Made by a program: the position numbers and the translations under genes
Source: Modestobacter sp. VKM Ac-2977
GTDB lineage: Bacteria; Actinomycetota; Actinomycetes; Mycobacteriales; Geodermatophilaceae
Length of the DNA stretch: 64,000 nucleotides
Direction of reading: 5' to 3'
NCBI RefSeq assembly: GCF_026968045.1
Contig: NZ_JAPVBQ010000002.1
Location: forward strand, 484,933 to 548,932
In this document: in pieces, positions 43,532 through 53,878 of the stretch
How positions within the stretch are numbered: the first letter of the stretch is position 1
Layout: the number at the start of each line of letters is the position of its first letter
The notes under the pieces: model-generated
The model's database searches: none
Told to the model about the DNA's origin: nothing
What the model saw: only the letters and a program-made list of their open reading frames with translations

Positions 43532-45772
43532 ATGACCCCACGGGTGTGCGGAGAGCACGCTGTGCGGTCGCTGTTCCAGCCGATCGTGGACCTGTCCGAC
43601 GGCGCGCTGGTGGCGGTGGAGGCACTGTCCCGCGGCGAGCCGGGGCCGCTGGCGTCCCCGACCGAGCTGTTCGCCGCGGCCGCAGCAGCCGGGACCACCG
43701 CGTCGCTGGACGCCGCCTGCCTGCGCGCTGCACTGCGCGGGGTCGCCGGCGCCGCCGAGCCGACCACCTTGTTCGTGAACATCGAGCCGGCGACGCTGTC
43801 CACGCTGTCCCCCGCCGACCTGGCCGACCTCGCCGAACTGACGCCGGCCGGGGTGCAGGTCGTCCTGGAGGTGACCGAGCGCGACCTGCTCGAGCGCCCC
43901 GCCGACCTGGTCCGCGGCGTGCGGGGCGCGCGGGAGATCGGCTGGCGGGTGGCGCTGGACGACGTCGGTGCCGAGCCGGCCGGGCTCGCACTGGTGTCGT
44001 TCCTGCGGCCGGACGTGATCAAGCTGGACCTGGCCCTGGTGCGCGGACACACCAGCCTGCAGACCGCCGCGGTGGTCAACGCCGTGCGTGCCGACGCCGA
44101 GCGCTCCGGCGCGCTCGTCCTGGCCGAGGGCATCGAGACCGCAGAGCACCTGGACCGCGCGCTGGCGATGGGCGCGCGACTGGGTCAGGGCTGGATGTTC
44201 GGGCATCCGGGGGACCTGCCGGCGGCCGGCATGCGGGCCCTGCAGCTGCCCCCGGCCACCCCCGCGCGGGGCGCCGGGGGAACCGGTCCGGGGACCCCGT
44301 ACGAGGTGCTCGCCGCCGCCTCGGGACCGCAGCGCGCCGGCGTGCCGCTGCTCGCCTCGATGACCCGTCAGGTCGAGCGCCAGGCACTCCTGCTGGACGA
44401 GCAGACCGTCGTCCTGGCCAACTTCCAGCACGCCGAGCTGATGAGCGGGCGCACCCGCCGCCGGTACGAGACGCTCGGCAGCCTCACCGCCCTGACCGCG
44501 GTGACCGGCGCGGGGATGCCCGACGAGCCCGTGCCGGGCGTGGTGGGCACCGCCCTCGATGCCGACGACCCGCTGACCGACCAGTGGGTCGTGACCGTGG
44601 TCAGCCCGCACTTCGCGGCCGCGCTGGCCGCCCGCGAGGTGCCGGTCGACGGTCGCGGCGACCCGACCGAGGCGACCGCCCCGGTGCGCACGGCCGGTCG
44701 CCGACTCGACTACGTGCTGACCTACGACCGGCAGCGGGTGCTCGAGGCCGCCGGGCTGCTGCTGGAGAAGACCCGCCCGCCGGTCGGGACGGCCACGCCG
44801 CTGCCCCTCCCCGCCCCGCCCGCCGGTGACCCCGTCGCGCGGGTCACCGAGGCCGACCTGCCGGACCTGATGCTCCGGGCCGTCTCGGTCGCGAGCAACG
44901 GAGTCGTCATCGCCGACGCCCGCCGCCCCGACCTCCCACTGGTCTACGCGAACGCCGCGTTCCTGCGGATGACCGGCTACCCGGAGTCGGAGGTGCTCGG
45001 CCGCAACTGCCGCTTCCTGCAGGGGGCCGACACCGACCGCAACCAGGTGCACCCGATCCGGCGGCGGCTGCTCGCCGGACGGGACGTCGACGCGGTGCTG
45101 CTGAACTACCGGCGCGACGGCTCGACGTTCTGGAACGAACTGCACGTCAGCGCCGTCCGGGACGCGCACGGCGAGGTCACCCATCTCATCGGCAGCCAGC
45201 TGGACGTGACCGCCCGGGTCGACCGGGAGCGGCGGACGGCGTACCTGGCCCACCACGACGAGCTCACCGGCCTCCCCAACCGGGCGCACGTGCTCGAGCA
45301 CCTGAACCTGGAACTGCACCGTGCCCGCCGCAGCGGTGGGAGCGTGGCGGCGGTGCTGCTGGACCTCGACGACTTCAAGGCGATCAACGACCGCTTCGGT
45401 CACGCCGTAGGAGACGCCGCGCTCGTCGGGGCAGCCGGCCGGCTGCGTTCGGCCGTCCGCTCCGGCGACCTGCTGGGCCGGCTGGGCGGCGACGAGTTCC
45501 TCGTCGTCCTCGCCGGCCTCCCCGCGACCGGCCGGGCACGGCCGGACGACGGCAGCCGTCCGCCTGCGGAGGAGATGGTCCGGCGGGTGCAGGAGCACCT
45601 GCGTGCCGCCCTCGAGGCGCCGCTCCAGGTGCCCGGGACGGCCCTGCTGATCCGCGCCAGCTCCGGAGCGGCGGTCTTCCCCGCGGACGCCGACGACCCG
45701 GCATCACTCCTCGCCTGCGCCGACGCCGCCATGTACCGGACCAAGCGCGCCCCGGTGCGACACCGGGACTGA
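43532..45772 (+). CDS. EAL-DICT-LOV-GGDEF c-di-GMP signalling protein
   Basis: This 746-residue cytoplasmic signalling protein is predicted to both make and degrade cyclic di-GMP. The EAL domain comes first (about 1-250): EALSR at 30-34, NIEPATL, EVTERDLL, ALDDVGAE, VIKLDLAL, AEGIET and QGWMFG keep most catalytic residues. A DICT sensory domain (about 270-430) carries DDPLTDQWVVTVVSPHFAAA. A LOV-type PAS domain (about 445-570) contains GRNCRFLQG with the photoactive Cys at 493, plus NYRRDGSTFWNELH and IGSQLDV. The GGDEF domain (about 575-746) has GGDEF at 652-656 and an I-site RSGD before it. Blue light would set its activity. It is divergent from the oxidoreductase operon and convergent with the LuxR gene. 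Confidence 0.87.
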   Translation: MTPRVCGEHAVRSLFQPIVDLSDGALVAVEALSRGEPGPLASPTELFAAAAAAGTTASLDAACLRAALRGVAGAAEPTTLFVNIEPATLSTLSPADLADLAELTPAGVQVVLEVTERDLLERPADLVRGVRGAREIGWRVALDDVGAEPAGLALVSFLRPDVIKLDLALVRGHTSLQTAAVVNAVRADAERSGALVLAEGIETAEHLDRALAMGARLGQGWMFGHPGDLPAAGMRALQLPPATPARGAGGTGPGTPYEVLAAASGPQRAGVPLLASMTRQVERQALLLDEQTVVLANFQHAELMSGRTRRRYETLGSLTALTAVTGAGMPDEPVPGVVGTALDADDPLTDQWVVTVVSPHFAAALAAREVPVDGRGDPTEATAPVRTAGRRLDYVLTYDRQRVLEAAGLLLEKTRPPVGTATPLPLPAPPAGDPVARVTEADLPDLMLRAVSVASNGVVIADARRPDLPLVYANAAFLRMTGYPESEVLGRNCRFLQGADTDRNQVHPIRRRLLAGRDVDAVLLNYRRDGSTFWNELHVSAVRDAHGEVTHLIGSQLDVTARVDRERRTAYLAHHDELTGLPNRAHVLEHLNLELHRARRSGGSVAAVLLDLDDFKAINDRFGHAVGDAALVGAAGRLRSAVRSGDLLGRLGGDEFLVVLAGLPATGRARPDDGSRPPAEEMVRRVQEHLRAALEAPLQVPGTALLIRASSGAAVFPADADDPASLLACADAAMYRTKRAPVRHRD

Positions 45773-45782
45773 GGGCCTGGGC

Positions 45783-48584
45783 TCAGCGGCCGGCGTCCAC
45801 CCGCCGGGCGAGCTCCACGCGCGACCGCACGCCGAGCTTGGTGAAGGCGTTGCGCAGGTGGGTGTTGACCGTGTGCGGGGAGAGGAACAGCCGCGCCGCC
45901 ACCTCCCGGTTGGTGCCGCCCTCGGCCACCAGGCACACCACCTCCCGCTCGGCGGGGGTGAGCGCGGCCAGGCCGTGCTCCGCGGCCGGTGGGCCGAGGG
46001 TGCGGCGTCGCCGGACCCCCAGGTCCCGCAGCCGCCTCCGGGCCCGGGCGGCGTCGCGCTCCGCGCCGGCTGCGGTGTAGGCCGCCAGGGCGTCGTCCAG
46101 CAGCGCCACCGCCTCGCGCGGCCGCGCAGCGGCGACCAGCCGGGCGAGGTCCTCCTGCGCCGATGCCCGCACCAGCGGCCGTTCGGTGTCGGCCATCAGC
46201 CGCAGGGCCTCGCGGAGGCAGGCCGCGTCGTCGTCGAGCAGGCCGCGCGCGTGCCGCGCGACCGCCGCGGCCAGCGGGTACGTCGGGTTCGCGGCGGCGC
46301 GGCGCTGGGCCACGGCACCGGCGCGGACGGCGACCCCGCGCTCCCCGGCCCGCAGCGCCATCCGGACGAGCAGCACCTCGTCGGCGATGTCGGGCAGGCC
46401 GGCCAGCGACGGCCCGGGGCGTTCCAGGGTCGCGATCGCCTCCGCCGCCGCGGCGAGCGCCGCGCCGGTGTCCCCGGCGGCGTCGGCGATCAGCGCCGTC
46501 AGCCACAGCCCGTTGCGCCGCACCGGCCCGGAGTCGTCGGTGGCCATCTGGTCGACCCGGGGGCGGTGGGCCCGGACGACGTCGGGCCGGCCGGCGTGCA
46601 GCGCCCCGCGGATCAGCACGTGGACGACGAGCAGGTCCAGCAGGCCTCCGACGAGGTCGACGTCCTCCATGTCGAGCACGGCCTCGGCCTCGGCCCGCGC
46701 GTCCACCAGGCGCCCCGCGTCGAACAGCGCGCGGGCGCGCAGGCTGCTGTACAGCAGCAGCGAGCCGATCCGGCCGTCGGCCCGCGCGGCGGACAGCTCC
46801 ACGTCGACCAGCGCCAGGCAGCGCGCCGGCAGGCCGATCGAGGTCAACATCGCCGCCTCCCACATGCCGGGTGGGTTGATGTCCTCGCCGGCCGGGGCGA
46901 GCCGGACGACGTCCCGGTGCCGACGGAACGCCCGGTCCCACCGGTGCCGGTGGAAGGCCACGTACGTCTCGGCCCGGGCCAGCACCGAGACCAGGCGGGG
47001 GTCTGCGGCGTCCTGGACCGCGTCGCGCACCGGTGTCAGGACGGCGTCCGCGGCCTCGGGGTCACCGCCGAGCCCGTGGTTGACCGCGAGGACCAGCCGG
47101 AGCCGCATCCGCAGGTCCTCGGGGAGGCCGGGCAGGGCCAGCGCCGTCTCGCACTGTCGCACCGCCTCGGTCGCGGAGTACCGGGTGGCGAACCGGGCCA
47201 GCCCCAGCCGGACCTGCGCCTCGGCGACGGGGTCGACCCCGAGCGTCCCGGCGAGCATGGTCGCCGCCAGCTCCTGGGCTGCGACGGCCCGGCCGCACTG
47301 CCACAGCAGCAGCACCGACTCGACCGCGACCTCCGGGCGGAGAGGTGAGTCCGCCGGGAGCAGCTCGAGCGCCCGGAGGCTGAACCCCGCCGCCGCCGGG
47401 GACGACGTGAGGGCCAGGGTCGCGGCCGCCGAACGGAGCGCCGTGACCGCCGCCAGGTCGCCCGGCGCTGCCGACTCGGCCAGCATCGTCGCCACCTGCA
47501 GCGTCGGCGCGCCCCGGGCGAGCAGGACGTCGACGGCGTGCCGGCGCAGCACCCGGGCGAACCCGGCGGGCATGCCGGCGGCCACCGACTCCCGGATCAG
47601 GTCGTGCCGGAAGCCGATCTGCTCCCCGGCGTCGGCCAGCAGCCCCGCAGCGATGACCTCCTGCAGTGGGCCGAGCACCGCGGTGGGCGGCCGGTCGAGC
47701 ACCGCGGCGAGCAGGTCCGGCGGGAACTGCCGGCCGAGCACCGCGCCGACCTGGAGCAGCTCGCGCGCCGGTGCCGACAGCCGCTCGGTGCGCCGGGCGA
47801 CCGCATCGCGCAGCCGCGCAGGCAGGACGTCACCGACCAGCCGGGCCCGCCCCGCGTCCAGCTGCACCAGCTCCTCGTCCTGCCAGCCGCGGAGCAGCTC
47901 GACCAGCAGCAGGGGGTGGCCGCCCGCGCGCGCCGCCGAGGCGAGGACGTCCTCGGCCGGTGTCGCCCCCAGCACGTCACCGGCCAGCTGCGCCACCGCC
48001 TCGTCGTCCAGGGGGTGCAGGTCCACCCGGTCGGCGCCGGCCTCGGTCAGCGCGCGCACCGTGGCCGAGACCGCCGGGTCGACCTCTCCGTCGCGGACGG
48101 CGACGACCCAGACCACCGCTTCGGTGGCCAGCCGCGGCGGCAGGGTGCGCAGCACGCGGAGGGTCGCGTGGTCGCACCACTGGAGGTCGTCCACGCTGAC
48201 GAGCACGGGCTGCTGCATGGCGAGGCGTTCCAGCCGGGCCTGCAGCTCGTTGCGCAGCCACCAGCCCTGCTCCGGCCCCCGGGGCAGGGCAGCGAGGACG
48301 TCGGGTGGGAGCAGCGGGTGCGGCCCGGCCTGCACCGCGTCCAGCAGCGGGCCGTGCGGGATGACGTGTGCGTCCGGGTCGCCGGAGACCGCCAGGACCC
48401 GCGCCCCGGCGCCGGCGGCCAGCGCCTGGGCCTCCTGGAGCAGCCGTGACTTGCCGGAGCCCGGGGCGCCGGCGATGACCACGACCCGGCCCCGGCCGTC
48501 CTGCCGGGCGGCGCCGACCCGGCGGTGCAGCAGGGCCCGCTCGGCGTCCCGCCCGCGCAGCGGCGTGCGGTCGTTGGGCAGCAC
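45783..48584 (-). CDS. Large LuxR-family ATPase regulator
   Basis: This 933-residue STAND-type regulator has an N-terminal ATPase domain with Walker A VVVIAGAPGSGKSRLLQEA (about 35-53) and a Walker B VLVSVDDLQW. A long helical repeat region runs from about 350 to 850, and the C-terminal LuxR domain contains LTPAEREVVCLVAEGGTNREV and LSPHTVNTHLRNAFTKLGV. It likely binds ATP and an inducer and then activates nearby promoters. It is divergent from an alpha/beta hydrolase gene, a likely target. Confidence 0.87.
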   Translation of the reverse strand: MLPNDRTPLRGRDAERALLHRRVGAARQDGRGRVVVIAGAPGSGKSRLLQEAQALAAGAGARVLAVSGDPDAHVIPHGPLLDAVQAGPHPLLPPDVLAALPRGPEQGWWLRNELQARLERLAMQQPVLVSVDDLQWCDHATLRVLRTLPPRLATEAVVWVVAVRDGEVDPAVSATVRALTEAGADRVDLHPLDDEAVAQLAGDVLGATPAEDVLASAARAGGHPLLLVELLRGWQDEELVQLDAGRARLVGDVLPARLRDAVARRTERLSAPARELLQVGAVLGRQFPPDLLAAVLDRPPTAVLGPLQEVIAAGLLADAGEQIGFRHDLIRESVAAGMPAGFARVLRRHAVDVLLARGAPTLQVATMLAESAAPGDLAAVTALRSAAATLALTSSPAAAGFSLRALELLPADSPLRPEVAVESVLLLWQCGRAVAAQELAATMLAGTLGVDPVAEAQVRLGLARFATRYSATEAVRQCETALALPGLPEDLRMRLRLVLAVNHGLGGDPEAADAVLTPVRDAVQDAADPRLVSVLARAETYVAFHRHRWDRAFRRHRDVVRLAPAGEDINPPGMWEAAMLTSIGLPARCLALVDVELSAARADGRIGSLLLYSSLRARALFDAGRLVDARAEAEAVLDMEDVDLVGGLLDLLVVHVLIRGALHAGRPDVVRAHRPRVDQMATDDSGPVRRNGLWLTALIADAAGDTGAALAAAAEAIATLERPGPSLAGLPDIADEVLLVRMALRAGERGVAVRAGAVAQRRAAANPTYPLAAAVARHARGLLDDDAACLREALRLMADTERPLVRASAQEDLARLVAAARPREAVALLDDALAAYTAAGAERDAARARRRLRDLGVRRRRTLGPPAAEHGLAALTPAEREVVCLVAEGGTNREVAARLFLSPHTVNTHLRNAFTKLGVRSRVELARRVDAGR

Positions 48585-48781
48585 GACGACCTCCTGGAGC
48601 GGGCCCGGACCCGGGCCTCGGACTGACCTGTACGCGACGACGGACGTCGTGGATCTGGTACGTCCGTGCGATGTCCGCGGGGCTCCGGCCGCCGACGCTG
48701 GGGCCGCGTGGCGCTCGCGCCACCACCGCGGTCGTCACCGTGGCACACCCGTTCGTCCACGACCAGCCCCTGGAGGCCTCC

Positions 48782-49495
48782 ATGACCCAGCCCACCGTCG
48801 TCCTCGTGCACGGCGCCTTCGCCGAGTCCGCGAGCTGGGGCGGCGTCATCGCCCGGCTCCACTCGGCCGGGCACCGCACCGTGGCCGTCGCGAACCCGCT
48901 GCGCAGCCTGTCCGGCGACGCCGCCGCGGTGCGCGCCGTCCTCGACTCGCTCGAGGGGCCGGTCGTGCTGGTCGGCCACTCCTACGGCGGTGCGGTCATC
49001 TCCGCGGCAGCCCAGGGCAACCGCGCGGTCACGGCGCTGGTGTACGTCGCCGCGTTCGCCCCGCAGGAGGGCGAGAGCATCGCGGAGCTGTCCGGCCGGT
49101 ACCCCGGCAGCACGCTCGGCGACACGATCCAGCCGGTCCCGCTGGCCGACGGCAGCACCGACCTCTACATCCGGCAGGAGCTGTTCCACCAGCAGTTCGC
49201 CGCGGACCTGTCGGCGGAGGACGCGGCGCTGGCGGCGGCCACCCAGCGGCCGCTCAGCGACGTCGCCCTGAACGAGGGCGCGCCGGCCGACCCGGCGTGG
49301 CAGCACGCCCCGTCCTGGTTCCTGGTCCCGGAGCTGGACCGCAACATCCCGCCGCAGGCGCAGCGGTTCATGGCCGAGCGGGCCGGTGCCCACGAGGTCG
49401 TCGAGCTGGCCGGCGCCTCGCACGCGGTGCCCGCCTCCCGGCCCGACGAGGTCGCCGACGCGGTCCTGCGTGCGATCAAGGCGACGGCAGCCTGA
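48782..49495 (+). CDS. Alpha/beta hydrolase (esterase-like)
   Basis: This 237-residue protein begins TVVLVHGAFAESASWGGV, with the oxyanion region HGAF. The nucleophile Ser is in LVGHSYGGAVIS (residues about 65-75), and the catalytic His is in GASHAVPASRPDEV. The fold matches the short salicylate-esterase/MenH-like group. It is soluble, and its substrate is unknown. GGAGG precedes the ATG. It is transcribed alone and divergently from the large LuxR regulator, and a strong hairpin follows. Confidence 0.8.
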   Translation: MTQPTVVLVHGAFAESASWGGVIARLHSAGHRTVAVANPLRSLSGDAAAVRAVLDSLEGPVVLVGHSYGGAVISAAAQGNRAVTALVYVAAFAPQEGESIAELSGRYPGSTLGDTIQPVPLADGSTDLYIRQELFHQQFAADLSAEDAALAAATQRPLSDVALNEGAPADPAWQHAPSWFLVPELDRNIPPQAQRFMAERAGAHEVVELAGASHAVPASRPDEVADAVLRAIKATAA

Positions 49496-49520
49496 CCCAC
49501 CGGCGGCCTGACCCACCGGC

Positions 49521-49554
49521 GGACGCCGCCCGGCTGATCACCCGGGCGGCGTCC
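49521..49554. terminator. Convergent terminator between hydrolase and ppsA
   Basis: GGACGCCGCCCGG (49521-49533) and CCGGGCGGCGTCC (49542-49554) form a perfect 13-bp stem with an 8-nt loop. A tandem GCCTGACCCACCGGCG duplication lies just upstream. Confidence 0.65.
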
Positions 49555-49565
49555 ACGGCCCGCCG

Positions 49566-51998
49566 TCAGGCTGGGCGCGCGGTCTTCGCCAGGTGCAGCC
49601 AGGTGTCGACGACGGTGTCCGGGTTCAGCGACATCGACTCGATCCCCTGGGCCACCAGCCACTCGGCCAGGTCGGGGTGGTCGCTGGGGCCCTGGCCGCA
49701 GATGCCGACGTACTTGCCGCGCTCCAGGCAGGCCGTGATCGCCATCTCCAGCACGGCGAGGACGGCGGGGTTGCGCTCGTCGAAGCTGCCGGCCACCAGG
49801 CTGGAGTCGCGGTCCAGGCCGAGCACCAGCTGCGTCATGTCGTTGGAGCCGATGGAGAAGCCGTCGACGTGGTCGAGGAACTGGTGAGCCAGCAGCGCGT
49901 TGGACGGCAGCTCGCACATCATCACCACCGACAGGTCGTTCTCCCCGCGGCGCAGGCCGTGCTCGCCGAGCAGCCGCACCACGCCCTCGATCTCCGCCAC
50001 GGTCCGGACGAACGGGATCATGATCTTGACGTTGGTCAACCCCATCTCGTCGCGGACGTACCGCAGCGCCTCGCACTCCATCGCGAAGCAGTCGGCGAAG
50101 TCGGCCGACAGGTACCGCGACGCCCCGCGGTAACCCAGCATCGGGTTCTCCTCGTGCGGCTCGAAGGCCTCACCGCCGAGCAGGTTGGCGTACTCGTTGG
50201 ACTTGAAGTCGCTCATCCGCACGATCACCGGCTCGGGCGCGAACGCCGCGGCGATCATCGAGACCCCCTCCGCCACCCGCTGCACGAAGAAGTCCCGCGC
50301 CGAGGGGTAGGCGACGATCCGCTCCTCGATCTCCGCCTTGAGCGACGCGTCGAGGGTGTCCAGCTCCAGCAGGGCGCGGGGGTGGATCCCGATCTGCCGG
50401 TTGATGATGAACTCCAGCCGGGCCAGCCCGACCCCGGCGTGCGGCAGCCGGGAGAACGAGAAGGCCTGCTCCGGCGTCCCCACGTTCATCATGATCTTGG
50501 TGGGGATCTCCGGCATCGCGGCCAGCTCGGTCTCGGCCACCTCGAAGCCGACCTCGCCGGCGTAGACCAGCCCGGTGTCGCCCTCGGCGCAGGAGACGGT
50601 GACCGGGTCACCGTCGGACAGCGCCCGGGTGGCGGTGCCGGTGCCGACGACGGCGGGGATGCCGAGCTCGCGGGCGATGATCGCCGCGTGGCAGGTGCGC
50701 CCGCCGCGGTTGGTCACGATCGCCGAGGCCCGCTTCATGATCGGTTCCCAGTCCGGGTCGGTCATGTCGGCGACCAGCACGTCGCCGGGGGTGAAGGAGT
50801 CCATCTCGTCGATGTCGGTGAGCACCCGGACCGCGCCCGCGCCGATCTTCTGCCCGATCGCCCGCCCCTCGACCACGACGTCCCCGGTGCCGGTGAGCCG
50901 GTAGCGCTCGGAGGTGGTCCCGGCGCGCGACTGCACCGTCTCCGGACGCGCCTGCAGGATCATCAGCTCCCCGGTGCGGCCGTCCTTGCCCCACTCGATG
51001 TCCATCGGCCGGCCGTAGTGCTCCTCGATCTTGAGCGCCTGGCGGGCCAGTTCGAGGACCTCGTCGTCGGTGAGGGACAGCTTCCGGCGGTCGGCGGGGT
51101 CGACGTCGACGAACTCCGTCGTCCGGCCGACCTCGGCGTGCTCGGTGTAGACCATCTTGGTGGCCTTCTCCCCCACGCCGCGCTTGAGCACGGCCGGGCG
51201 CCCGGCGCGCAGGGCGGGCTTGTAGACGTAGAACTCGTCGGGGTTGACCGCCCCCTGCACCACGCCCTCCCCCAGCCCGTAGGCCGAGGTGACGAAGACG
51301 GCGTCCCGGAAGCCGGACTCGGTGTCCATGGTGAACAGCACGCCCGACGCCCCGACGTCCGAGCGGACCATCCGCTGCACGCCCGCCGACAGCGACACCG
51401 ACTCGTGGTCGAAGCCGTGGTGCACCCGGTAGGCGATCGCCCGGTCGTTGTAGAGGGAGGCGTAGACCTCGCGGACCGCCTGCAGGACGGCGTCGATGCC
51501 GCGCACGTTGAGGAAGGTCTCCTGCTGGCCGGCGAAGGAGGCGTCGGGCAGGTCCTCGGCGGTGGCGCTGGAGCGCACCGCGAAGGAGGCCTCCGCGTCG
51601 TCCCCGGCGAGCCGGGAGTACGCGGCCCGGATGTCGGCCTCCAGCGCCGGCGGGAACGGCTGGGAGACCACCTCCCGGCGGATCTCGGTGCCGGCGGCCG
51701 ACAGCGCCCGGACGTCGTCGGTGTCCAGCGTGCGCAGCCGGTCGGCGATCCGGGCGGCCAGCCCGGTGTCGCCGAGGAAGCGCTGGTAGGCCGCGGCCGT
51801 GGTCGCGAAGCCGTCGGGGACGCTGACCCCGGCGTCGGCGAGGTGGGAGATCATCTCCCCCAGCGAGGCGTTCTTGCCGCCCACGACCTCCAGGTCGCCG
51901 AGCCCGAGCTCGGCGAACCAGCGGACGTTGTCGCCGTCGTCCCCGCTGCCTCCCGGGGTGCTGCCGGCCGGGGCCTCGGGTGCGGTGTCGGTGCTCAT
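49566..51998 (-). CDS. ppsA: Phosphoenolpyruvate synthase
   Basis: This 810-residue enzyme converts pyruvate and ATP to PEP, AMP and phosphate, the entry to gluconeogenesis. The ATP-grasp domain has [20 protein letters not shown] and [20 protein letters not shown]. The phosphohistidine domain has the swivelling His in [20 protein letters not shown] (about residue 397-416). The PEP-binding TIM barrel has [17 protein letters not shown] and ends with [17 protein letters not shown] and [10 protein letters not shown]. The ATG overlaps the stop of the regulator gene as ATGA. Confidence 0.93.
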   Translation of the reverse strand: MSTDTAPEAPAGSTPGGSGDDGDNVRWFAELGLGDLEVVGGKNASLGEMISHLADAGVSVPDGFATTAAAYQRFLGDTGLAARIADRLRTLDTDDVRALSAAGTEIRREVVSQPFPPALEADIRAAYSRLAGDDAEASFAVRSSATAEDLPDASFAGQQETFLNVRGIDAVLQAVREVYASLYNDRAIAYRVHHGFDHESVSLSAGVQRMVRSDVGASGVLFTMDTESGFRDAVFVTSAYGLGEGVVQGAVNPDEFYVYKPALRAGRPAVLKRGVGEKATKMVYTEHAEVGRTTEFVDVDPADRRKLSLTDDEVLELARQALKIEEHYGRPMDIEWGKDGRTGELMILQARPETVQSRAGTTSERYRLTGTGDVVVEGRAIGQKIGAGAVRVLTDIDEMDSFTPGDVLVADMTDPDWEPIMKRASAIVTNRGGRTCHAAIIARELGIPAVVGTGTATRALSDGDPVTVSCAEGDTGLVYAGEVGFEVAETELAAMPEIPTKIMMNVGTPEQAFSFSRLPHAGVGLARLEFIINRQIGIHPRALLELDTLDASLKAEIEERIVAYPSARDFFVQRVAEGVSMIAAAFAPEPVIVRMSDFKSNEYANLLGGEAFEPHEENPMLGYRGASRYLSADFADCFAMECEALRYVRDEMGLTNVKIMIPFVRTVAEIEGVVRLLGEHGLRRGENDLSVVMMCELPSNALLAHQFLDHVDGFSIGSNDMTQLVLGLDRDSSLVAGSFDERNPAVLAVLEMAITACLERGKYVGICGQGPSDHPDLAEWLVAQGIESMSLNPDTVVDTWLHLAKTARPA

Positions 51999-52897
51999 GA
52001 TCGGGGGGTCCTTCCTCGCCGGAGGTCGTGGCCGGTTGGGGGGCGGCCGGTGCCGCGCCGCTGCCGCGCCAGGGTCTGGATCACCACGGCGGCGATCTCC
52101 TCGACGGAGGCCGCCGAGGTGTCGACCGTGGGCAGGGAGTGGGTCTCGTACATCGCCGTCGCCCGGCGCAGCTCGTACCGGCACTGGTCCTCCGACGCGT
52201 ACCGCGAGTCCGGGCGCCGCTCCTGCCGGACCCGGCTGAGCCTGGTCACCGTGGTGGTCAGCCCGAAGCACCGTTCCCGGAGGTCCTTCACCGGACGGGG
52301 CAGGTCGGTGGTCTCCAGGTCCTCGTCGACCAGCGGGTAGTTGGCCACGAAGAGGCCGTGCTGCAGCGCCAGGTACATCGCGGTCGGCGTCTTGCCGCAC
52401 CGGGACGGCGCCAGCAGCACGACGTCGGCCCGGTCCAGTCCGCGCGGGCTCAGCCCGTCGTCGTGCTCGATGGCGAACTCGATCGCCGCCATCCGGCTGT
52501 TGTAGCGCCGGACGTCGCCGACCCCGTGCAGCCGCCGCGCCTCCCGCAGGCCGCGGGTGCCCAGCTGCTCCTCCACCCGGTCCATGTGGATGCCGAAGAA
52601 GTCGATGATCGGGGCCTTGGTCCTCAGCAGCTCCTCGCGGACCTCGTCGACGGCGGCGGTGGTGAACACCAGCGGGGTGACCGGTCCCTCCATCGCCTCG
52701 TCGAGCTGGGCCACCACCTCGCGGGCCTCCTCGACCGAGGAGATGAACGGGACGAGGGTGCGCTCGAAGTGCACGTCGGGGAACTGGATGAGCAGCGCGT
52801 TGCCCATCGTCTCCGCGCTGATCCCGGTGCTGTCGGAGAGGAAGAACACCGGGACGACGGCGTCCGGGTCGCGGTCCGCGGGACCCGCGTCGGTCAC
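51995..52897 (-). CDS. ppsR: PEP synthase regulatory protein (bifunctional kinase/pyrophosphorylase)
   Basis: This 300-residue DUF299 protein inactivates PEP synthase by ADP-dependent phosphorylation of a Thr next to the catalytic His, and reactivates it by phosphorolysis. Its markers are [20 protein letters not shown] near the N-terminus and the P-loop-like [17 protein letters not shown] around residue 155 (usually GVSRxGKT). [18 protein letters not shown] is also conserved. It is upstream of and coupled to ppsA. The GTG start is probable; no strong ribosome binding site is seen. Confidence 0.9.
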   Translation of the reverse strand: MTDAGPADRDPDAVVPVFFLSDSTGISAETMGNALLIQFPDVHFERTLVPFISSVEEAREVVAQLDEAMEGPVTPLVFTTAAVDEVREELLRTKAPIIDFFGIHMDRVEEQLGTRGLREARRLHGVGDVRRYNSRMAAIEFAIEHDDGLSPRGLDRADVVLLAPSRCGKTPTAMYLALQHGLFVANYPLVDEDLETTDLPRPVKDLRERCFGLTTTVTRLSRVRQERRPDSRYASEDQCRYELRRATAMYETHSLPTVDTSAASVEEIAAVVIQTLARQRRGTGRPPTGHDLRRGRTPRS

Positions 52898-53074
52898 CGG
52901 GCGCCCCGGTGGCGGTTCCCGGCGCAGTGCCCCGGCAGGTCAGGCGTCATACGGCACCTCTGGTCTTCCGCGTCGTTGCAGAGAAGAGCGAGCTCGGGGT
53001 GAGCATCCCCCGGCGGTGGCCTCCCGCGCACCTGCGCGGTCGCGCCACGGTCCCCGCGGACCACGGCCGGGGCC

Positions 53075-53845
53075 TCAGCCCGCCGGGTCGATGCGCCTGA
53101 TGTCGGTCCAGCCGGTCCAGCCGCGCTGCTCGAGGAGCCGGAGCAGCCGCGGCGCGCACGGGAAGGACTGCACGAACGCGGCGTCGAGCAGCGCGATCAG
53201 GTCCGCGCTGATCGGCCATTCCTCCGCCCCCGCGGACACGGCGGCCGCCTCCTCGAGGAATGCCTCCACCCGGTCGGCGAGCGACGGCAGCCGCGGGTCG
53301 TCCGGCGCACAGTCGGCGAGGTCCCTGAGGTCCAGGTACAGCCGGCGCAGCGGCTCGTGCTCGATCTGCGCGCGCTTGATCGCCATCAACGTCGGCACCT
53401 CCGCCGGCATCCGGGCTGCGATCAGGATCCAGCTGTCCCGCTCGATCTCGATCAGCCGCTCCGGGAACCCGAACTCGTGCATCCGGTCGAGGTAGGCGAC
53501 CGCCTCGGGCGGCAGCACGAGGCTGTCGCCCGCAGCCAGCTGGGCGATCCGGGCCCGGTGCCGCTGGCGCTGGCGGATCTCCGCGCGGAGGCGGCGGTCG
53601 ACCGCCTCGACCGCCGCGGCGAACTCCTCCTCGCCGGCCACCAGCAGCTCGCGCACCCGCGACAGGGGCACCCCGGCCTCAGCCAGGGTGCGGATCCTGA
53701 TCAGCTCCACGACGGCCGCCGCGTCGTAACGCCGGTACCCGGAGGAGTCCCGCTCGGGCTCGGGCAGCAGCCCCGTGACGTGGTAGTGCCGGACGGCGCG
53801 GACCGTCACCCCGGCGTAGGCCGCGAGCTGGCTGATGGTCAGCAT
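53075..53845 (-). CDS. MerR-family regulator
   Basis: This 256-residue regulator has an N-terminal MerR helix-turn-helix (LTISQLAAYAGVTVRAVRHYHVTGLLPEPERDSSGYRRYD) and a dimerisation helix to about residue 110. The effector domain is long and helical. It lies downstream of the ABC permease on the same strand with a 33-nt gap, so it may be co-transcribed with the exporter. It probably binds the dyad at 55437-55458 before the ATPase gene and activates the exporter when a drug binds. The effector is not predictable. Confidence 0.82.
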   Translation of the reverse strand: MLTISQLAAYAGVTVRAVRHYHVTGLLPEPERDSSGYRRYDAAAVVELIRIRTLAEAGVPLSRVRELLVAGEEEFAAAVEAVDRRLRAEIRQRQRHRARIAQLAAGDSLVLPPEAVAYLDRMHEFGFPERLIEIERDSWILIAARMPAEVPTLMAIKRAQIEHEPLRRLYLDLRDLADCAPDDPRLPSLADRVEAFLEEAAAVSAGAEEWPISADLIALLDAAFVQSFPCAPRLLRLLEQRGWTGWTDIRRIDPAG

Positions 53846-53878
53846 GGAACTCCGGTCTCCTCTCCGCCGTCGTCCCGG

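Noticed and set aside
46186-49887. Very long open frame (over 1200 codons) on the plus strand opposite the LuxR regulator
   Set aside because: It is antisense to a protein with clear ATPase and LuxR motifs, is rich in Arg, Ser and Ala with no domain, and has no ribosome binding site; a usual artefact of high GC.
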